NCBI RefSeq assembly: GCF_958979055.1
Contig: NC_084892.1
Location: forward strand, 3,985,501 to 4,049,500
From: Alnus glutinosa
Taxonomy: Eukaryota; Streptophyta; Magnoliopsida; Fagales; Betulaceae
Reading direction: 5' to 3'
DNA length: 64,000 nucleotides
The notes beneath the pieces are model-generated. The model worked only from the letters and a program-made list of their open reading frames with translations. It did not search any database and was not told where the DNA came from. Within the stretch, counting starts at the first letter, position 1. Every line of letters starts with the position of its first letter. Shown piece by piece: positions 58,262-64,000 of the stretch. The position numbers and the translations under genes are program-made.

Positions 58262-59345
58262 AACCGTGATTCTCTTCTATGGACTCCAACCAATGTTCTT
58301 TTTTCTACTAAATCTGGTCACCATCTTTTCTCCTCTTTCACACCCTCCCACTTCTTCTCCTTTCCTCAAATTTAGTTGGAAATCTCTTTGGAAGCTCAAC
58401 CTTAACCATCATTTAAAGTTGTTTTTATGGAAATACATGGTGTTCTCTATGCTTTGGCCCAATCATTTCCATTATCCGTCTTTTTTTCCCTTCTCAAATT
58501 GCTCAAGTGGTTTGGCGACAATCTTTTTGGCCAATTAATATTCTTAGTTTAAATATTACACATATGACATAATGGCTATCTATTGTTCTTAACCCAAAAA
58601 AGATTGGTATTCCAACGGCAGACTCTCATTTGTTTCAAATTTTTGCTATGGTTACCTCCGATCATATATGGTTTTATCGGAATAAGGCTCATCATGAGGG
58701 ACTTTGTTCCCAATGCCCTTGTTATTTCAGCAAAAATCAATAAACTGGTTTTGGAGCATCACTCTACTTGGAATTCTGCTTTGGTGTGTTCCCTTGAAGT
58801 CTAGAAGAAGCCCTGCTCTCCATTTATCAAAATAAATTATGATACAGCTATGCGGGATTCTTTTTCTACTCAAGCAGTGCTTATTCGAAATTCATTTGGC
58901 ACCATGCATTACTCATGCTCTTATTAGTCCTCCTTGTGCTGCTCTTTATGGAGAAGCTCTTGCTGCATGCATTACTGGTTGTTCAATTGACTCTCTCTTT
59001 ACATGCAACTTCTTTTATCTTAGAAGATGATTTTATTACAGTTACTCTGACTCTTCAATATCCAAAGATCACACAAGACTGGTGCATTGCTTCAATCGTA
59101 TCTCACATCCATACAATCATTCCACCTACTACTAGCTGGTCAGCTAATCATGTTAATCGAAGTGCAAGCTTTTATGCCCATTATGTGGTATCACGGGCTG
59201 CAACCAGACTTCATTATGGCTGCATTTTCATTCTATCCTCTTTAACTGGATCCTCTCCCACCTGTTTTGAAAGGGCACCCTCTTCGTCTTTCTTAGTTTC
59301 TTAATTTTTGTTCTTTTCATCTTGCATTTATAAAAGAATAAAAAA
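58262..59345 (+). mobile_element. LINE 3' end, zinc-finger RT and RNase H relic
   Basis: The first part reads FSWKSLWKLNLNHHLKLFLW (about 58,365), the zf-RVT motif of plant LINEs. Further on come INYDTAMRDSF (about 58,830), GEALAACI and then FILEDDFITVTLTLQYPKI and SWSANHVNRSASFYAHYV (about 59,020-59,200), the C-terminal half of the RNase H-like domain. The frame is broken in several places. The A-rich run near 59,325-59,345 may be the tail. No RT core is present. It is a separate insertion from the 51.8-kb element, of the same general class. Confidence 0.78.
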
Positions 59346-59846
59346 ATTGGAATGTGGGGTTGCATTATAAAAAGAGTGAGCTAATCTTTATGCTAGATTT
59401 TCACGCAGATTATGCACCATGCTTTAAATGATTTTTCATGTTTAAAAATAAAATAAAAAATATTAGTTGCTAAAAATACATCTCATCAATTTGTGTAAAG
59501 ATGAAAAGAAAATTTAGTATGAAAAGTAACATTATTCTTATAAAAAAAAATTATTATTTTAAGGTCAAATCGTAATTTTACTAAATATTTAGCCATATTT
59601 TTAAAAATTACGTTTTTAATAACTGCATTTTGAAATAAAAAGTTGCTTGGTTTGTTAATACTTTTTAGAGGGTAGAGGTAAAACTAGTTTTCAGTATTTT
59701 GTGTTTTTAATTATTTGTTAAAATTTTAATTTTAAAAATAAAAATCAAAGAGAAAATAGTTTTTTTTACCAAACAAAGCTAATTTTTATAAGAGAAATTA
59801 TACAAATTCATCTCACATCCATGGATCTCTTACCCATCTCTTTACC

Positions 59847-59887
59847 ATAGGATTTGTGAGACCCACATTGGGTCTCACAAATCCTAT
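59847..59887. other. Perfect 19-bp hairpin, 3-nt loop
   Basis: ATAGGATTTGTGAGACCCA, loop CAT, then the exact reverse complement. The surrounding words (CATCTCTTACCCATCTC, CGTAAATTT) match a dispersed family at 39.6, 43.4, 47.9 and 61.5 kb, of which this may be the best-kept core. Confidence 0.85.
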
Positions 59888-60124
59888 CGTAAATTTGAAA
59901 TTTGATTATATTAAAATTGTTATGGGATAAACATCTAACATGTACCCCAAATACATATGTTTTGAAAACACTAAACCAAGTAGACGCTAGACCTATCTAT
60001 CTCTTTTATGAGCATAATTAAGCTTATCAAGTGTATAATAAGTTTGTTTCTTCTATTAGGTAACAGCTCCATACAAAAAACTCTCAAATTAGAGAAGTTT
60101 CATATTTTTCTTTTCTTTTCTTCT

Positions 60125-60215
60125 CGACATGTCCACGCAAAAGGGGATGAGAGATTCGAACTAGTGACTTCCGCTTCATGAGGCGTGGTTCCTAGCCGAT
60201 TGTGTCACCCATTAA
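60125..60215 (-). mobile_element. SINE-like fragment
   Basis: On the minus strand, GACACAATCGGCTAGGAACC and then GTCACTAGTTCGAATCTCTC. The latter contains a pol III B box (AGTTCGAATCTC), preceded by a weak A-box region. No clear tail or target duplication was found. Confidence 0.4.
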
Positions 60216-60491
60216 AGATAGTTTCATATTTTTCTAACTTCTATATTCGAACCCCCATGTTTACATTGTGAAATTTGAGCCTAATTCCCAACTTCTTAAG
60301 CCCAACATAAACGTTGGGTATCACAAAAATTAACCCTCGTTGATACAGATTAAGAATTTTTATAATTATTTGTACAAATTTGAAAGAATTCGAATAGATA
60401 ATTGTGAAAGACCACTCATGAAACCTACATGACCAAATAAAAATTGGGCTGTCAAACTACAACTACTTATCTGATCAGGTGAATCACATAA

Positions 60492-60877
60492 GAGCACTAG
60501 TAGCAGTTACCCTATATTAGTTCCCTTCCCTATATTTAGGGAAAATTTCATGAAAAACATCAAAAAACCTCCCACAGCAGATACCCTATATTTAGATGAG
60601 GGGGTTGGGAATGAATAGTAATTCCCTATGTATACATGTCTACTATTCCTTCCCTATGTATTATTTTAATATAAAAGAAGTATAATTAATTGATATAGGA
60701 AAGAGAGAAAAAGTAGGAAAGAGAGAAAAAGAATAAAATAAGAGTAAAAAAATAATATTTAATTGATATAGGGAAATGTAAGGGAATCTATTGTGGGGTA
60801 TTTTTTTATAGGGAAGCAAAAAGTAGTTTTGTTCCCTAAATATAGGGAAAATGATTGGGAATCTGCTGCTAGTGCTC
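60492..60877. mobile_element. Tourist-like MITE with TAA target duplication
   Basis: The ends GAGCACTAGTAGCAGTTACC and, in reverse, GAGCACTAGCAGCAGATTCC are flanked by TAA at 60,489-60,491 and 60,878-60,880. The inner arms share CCCTATATTTAGGGAA. The TAA flank places it in the PIF/Harbinger group. The ends are akin to the element at 48,153 (GAGCAT...AGTAGC), but the interiors differ. Confidence 0.85.
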
Positions 60878-60880
60878 TAA

Positions 60881-61852
60881 GTGGTATTTCGTAATTACCT
60901 GTCCGAATTTGAGAGAATTCGGACAATTAATTATATAAAGGAGACTTATCCCGTTGAAACATGTAGACATTTAATGGTTATGGAGAGTAATATAAATTAC
61001 AATCACTGATGACAATACACTGGTTCTGTATAACAAGAGACCCATTTCATCTTACAAAATCGATCAAACTAGTAGTCTAAAGGATGCAACACAATTTATA
61101 CTTTTTTTTCATCCATTTCAAATGAACAATAAAGGTTGTTAGAGTGTTTTGAGTGGTTTAGCCACTTCTAAACTGACTATTGAAGTGGCCGAAGCACTTT
61201 CTTGATGGCCATTAAAATAATTAAATCATTTTTTTAGTTAAAGAAAATGGTTCGATTACCCCTAAACCAATTAATTGAGAGTGATTGAACTACTCTCTTT
61301 AACCAAAAATTGTTTAGCCGCTCTTAAAGAACAGTCTCCTTTTATTTTTGATTTATTTTGTTCTTATGATTTTTACTTTCAAATCAAAAATAAAAAGAGA
61401 CGCATAGGAGCGGAATCTCGATCCAAATCATCAAACTAGTTGTCTGCAGATTTAGCATTGACTGTTCATTTTTCTACATATCTTTTATCTATCTCCTAAT
61501 AGAATATATGTAAATTTATTATTGAATATGTAGAAACTATATATAAATCTCATAAATTTAATGACGAATTTATAAAACAGAGATAAAAAAGAAAAAAAAA
61601 ATGAAGATAATGAAAACAAATCTTTCACAAATAATTCTTGTGGTATCCGTTGTACCTTGTGATGCTGGTTCCGTGTCTCCAATTGTCCCTTTTTGAACTA
61701 AATAGACACAAGATGACAAGCACATCTGCACATGCCTGCCATCACAAAATAATGAAAGAGCTAAAAGGCCAATACCAAACGGCTCACCGGTTGTTTATGG
61801 CTGAAACAAATTCCAAAGAACAATTTAGGAGAACGGTAATCCCAATTAGGTG
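60881..61852. other. Noncoding
   Basis: No gene. It includes a member of the dispersed palindromic family at about 61,465-61,600 and the first copy of a 125-bp duplication at 61,628-61,765. Confidence 0.45.
61628..61765. repeat. Diverged direct repeat, first copy
   Basis: Shares CTCCAATTGTC, CAACTAAA/GAACTAAA followed by AGACACAAG, TGACAAGCACAT and GCCTGCCATCACA with 62,922-63,045, in the same order and orientation, about 1.3 kb apart. Confidence 0.75.
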
Positions 61853-62250
61853 AATTTTAATAATGTCAATTTCTTCTTTTCTTTTTTTATCAGGGTATCC
61901 CACAATTCTATAGCCATGATGTACCTCGTTCGCTGAACGACTGGCCCACACAAGGTGGTAGTCGAACCTTCTGAGCGTAGTAACTACTTGTCAGGACTGC
62001 AAACTAATCCTTGGCCCAATGTCTGATGCCACTTCAGGCATTGGGCCTTAAATCGCAGGTAGATAGTCAGAAGCCCGAAGACCCCCCCTACACAACTTGG
62101 GTGGCTGGCCCCAAGAGAAAGTTTGCACTTAAAAAGTTTCGAACTCGTGACCTCATGAGTATCACACCCTAGAAGCTCCAAGCCTTAACCACTAGGCCAA
62201 AAATTATATATAATAATAATAATAATGATGAAATTGACATTATTAAAATT
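61853..62250 (-). mobile_element. SINE bounded by perfect 21-bp inverted repeat
   Basis: The 21 bp at 61,853-61,873 (starting AATTTTAATAATGTC) are repeated exactly in reverse complement at 62,230-62,250. Inside, on the minus strand, lies a SINE: A box TGGCCTAGTGG (62,189-62,199), B box GAGTTCGAAAC (62,136-62,146) at the usual spacing of about 45, a roughly 250-bp body and an A-rich tail near 61,875-61,890. A normal SINE has direct, not inverted, flanks, so the outer inverted repeat is unusual: either the SINE landed inside a TIR element or the flanks arose by a foldback event. Confidence 0.75.
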
Positions 62251-62798
62251 ATAATCTCTTTGCATCGTATTAGAATCTTCTTAATTTCAATTGAAATAAA
62301 GAGGGACCATTTTTATGGTTTAGAGTCATGTTTATATATATAATATAGGGTAAATATATTGTCACGACGCCACGTATTGAAATTTTTAAATGACATGACG
62401 CTATATATATACATATGTGATTAGATTTAACAAAATAAAATCTAAAACGTAAAATTGAAGAAAATTCCAATAAAGTCTCAAACAAGCCTTTAGGCAATAG
62501 TTTTCAAAATTCTTAACCAAGAAAGGAGCTAAAAGCTCTTACGAGCAGGGTCCGGAGTCAAAAAATAAATTGCTCGTAAGGCCAATAGGTTAATTTTTTT
62601 TTTTACCTCAACTTTTTTTTTTTCTTTTAGAATTAAGAGAATGGTCATAGCCTATACCGACCCCATATTTTTTAACGAACGCATCAAACATATTGAGTTG
62701 AATTACCCTATCGTTTGGGACAAAATTCAGCAATACACTTACCAACTAGCTGTCTGAAGGCTAGAATAAAAGATTTAATTCTTTTACCAGCCAAATTT

Positions 62799-62859
62799 TT
62801 TGTTTTTGTTTTTTTTTTGTTTTTTTGTTTTTTTGTTTTTTTGTTTTTTTGTTTTTTTT
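62799..62859. repeat. GTTTTTTT octamer tandem repeat
   Basis: About seven GTTTTTTT units, giving a low-complexity Lys/Asn-rich reading on the minus strand that is not a gene. Confidence 0.92.
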
Positions 62860-62921
62860 AAGTTTTTAATCACACGTTCCTTGACGTACCAAAGAGCTTC
62901 TAATAAGGAGAAGTAACTTGT

Positions 62922-63045
62922 GGTGCTGTTTCCATTATCCATCATATCTCCAATTGTCACTGTTAACTGTTTCAACTAAACAGACACAAGCTGACAAGCA
63001 CATGCCTGCTCTGCCATCACACAATGATATGACTTAACTAATGAA
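62922..63045. repeat. Diverged direct repeat, second copy
   Basis: The partner of 61,628-61,765. The block between the two copies contains the inverted-repeat SINE element. Confidence 0.75.
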
Positions 63046-64000
63046 AGAACTAAAAAAAAAAAATTGAATAAATAAATAAAATAAAGAGAAACGATTTTAT
63101 GAATTATATTAAATTTTACATATGTAATGATATATTTATTAAAATATCATTTAAAATTGTTAAATAATAACAGTTTACAACCCATTAAATTTAATAAATC
63201 AAATTTATAGATAATTGCACCACTGATATTTGAGGTTTGTCTAAATTACGAATAATTTTTTGTAATACTATAATTACAAATCATTCCTTGAACCTGTTTT
63301 CTGTTCACCAAATAATCAAAGTCCGTTAGTAAATTACAATATAAATGATATTTAGAGGTTGTCTCACTATTTATATGACGTGGCAAACTAACGTATTCTA
63401 TTAATTTGGTGGACGAAAAATGAGTTTAAGAAGTGATTCTTAATTATAGTTTACCAAAAGGATCTTCCATTAACTTTTTGTATCACAAGGAGTGATCTAT
63501 AATTTAGGTTACCAGTAGTGCACTTATCCCTACAATTTAAATCATAAAACGGAATTAAAAGGAAGAGAATCGTATTCTCTTTATGATTCCTCTTTCTATT
63601 GTTTAGATTAGAAAACATGATTTCTCTTTCTATTGTTTAGATTGTTTTTCTAATATTACTATTTAGGACAGCAAGTTGAGAAAAACTAAATGCAATTAGC
63701 AGTTTCTCTAATTTTTGGGTTTGAATATAAATTAAGATTGTACTTAAGATTTCTGGATTAATATTAAAGGATTTAAAACACAATTACTAGAATAAATTGC
63801 CAAGTGTAACGTATGGAAAGAAAAAAAAAATGGGAGAAATCTCCGCGCCTTAATTATCACGCAAAATCTTTTAATTCCATTAAGGAATCCTTTATTAGCC
63901 ATATTAGGTACTACAGTCAGGCGCACCATGCGTGTGCAGAGCACGGAATCGGTTGGGCCCATGCGCTGTGCGCAACGGTCATATCTTGGGTGGATAGCTC
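63046..64000. other. Noncoding to window end
   Basis: AT-rich up to about 63,830, then more GC-rich (CTCCGCGCC, CATGCGTGTGCAGAGCACGG). This could be the promoter edge of a gene beyond the window, but no coding start is visible. Confidence 0.4.

Larger units (their letters stand above)
59346..60488. other. Noncoding, with hairpin and SINE fragment
   Basis: No gene. It contains the perfect hairpin at 59,847-59,887 and a SINE-like fragment at 60,125-60,215. Confidence 0.45.

Noticed and set aside
62784-62975. Lys/Asn-rich ORF on the minus strand
   Set aside because: Translation of the GTTTTTTT octamer repeat.

Overview
This is AT-rich nuclear DNA from a flowering plant, most likely a woody eudicot. 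The evidence is a plant-type NDR1/HIN1-like (NHL) gene family, a nuclear tRNA-Arg with internal A and B boxes, plant-style TATA and telo-box promoters, and dense MITEs, LTR remnants, plant LINEs with RNase H tails and tRNA-derived SINEs. Species cannot be told from the window. Only six loci look like working genes: a kelch-repeat gene, a small single-pass membrane protein gene and four NHL genes. One tRNA gene can be added. The rest is duplicated or transposon-derived DNA.

Region 1-22,058 is a tandem segmental duplication. Copy A (1 to about 9,495; its left end lies outside the window) and copy B (about 11,046-22,058) match along their length. Each holds a kelch gene followed by the same long AT-rich 3' flank, a copia gag relic on the minus strand, a MITE, an ATT microsatellite and a CTCGA-rich element. 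The kelch gene is broken in A (a 1-base deletion and a stop) and open in B. Later insertions tell the copies apart: a 200-bp MITE only in A, and an 889-bp solo LTR with a 5-bp target duplication only in B. The spacer (9,496-11,045) holds a copia LTR with primer-binding site and the likely kelch promoter.

Region 22-25 kb holds a gene for an uncharacterised membrane-anchored protein with its TATA box. Region 25.05-34.29 kb is a tandem array of six units of about 1.9 kb. Each carries pieces of a split, intron-containing gene that I do not recognise, plus a SINE-like tRNA-derived segment. A minus-strand gypsy-type LTR cuts the last unit. Region 34-40 kb is noncoding, with a 62-bp-TIR MITE and the 3' end of a copia element (polypurine tract plus LTR start).

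Region 40.4-57.8 kb is a cluster of four NHL genes, all on the minus strand, encoding 222-233 aa membrane-anchored LEA_2 proteins of the NHL10/YLS9 type. The middle two sit in a second, younger segmental duplication (about 41.86-45.50 and 46.81-50.71 kb). Again each copy has private insertions: a Mutator-like MITE in one; a Tourist-like MITE and a tRNA-Arg with an A-tract in the other. All four NHL promoters share a GCCGCG-type motif that fits a CAMTA-binding CGCG box, which suggests shared stress or defence control. A degenerate LINE (51.8-54.9 kb) separates the third and fourth genes. The last 6 kb hold a second LINE 3' end, a TAA-flanked MITE, a SINE bounded by a perfect 21-bp inverted repeat, and a diverged 125-bp duplication.
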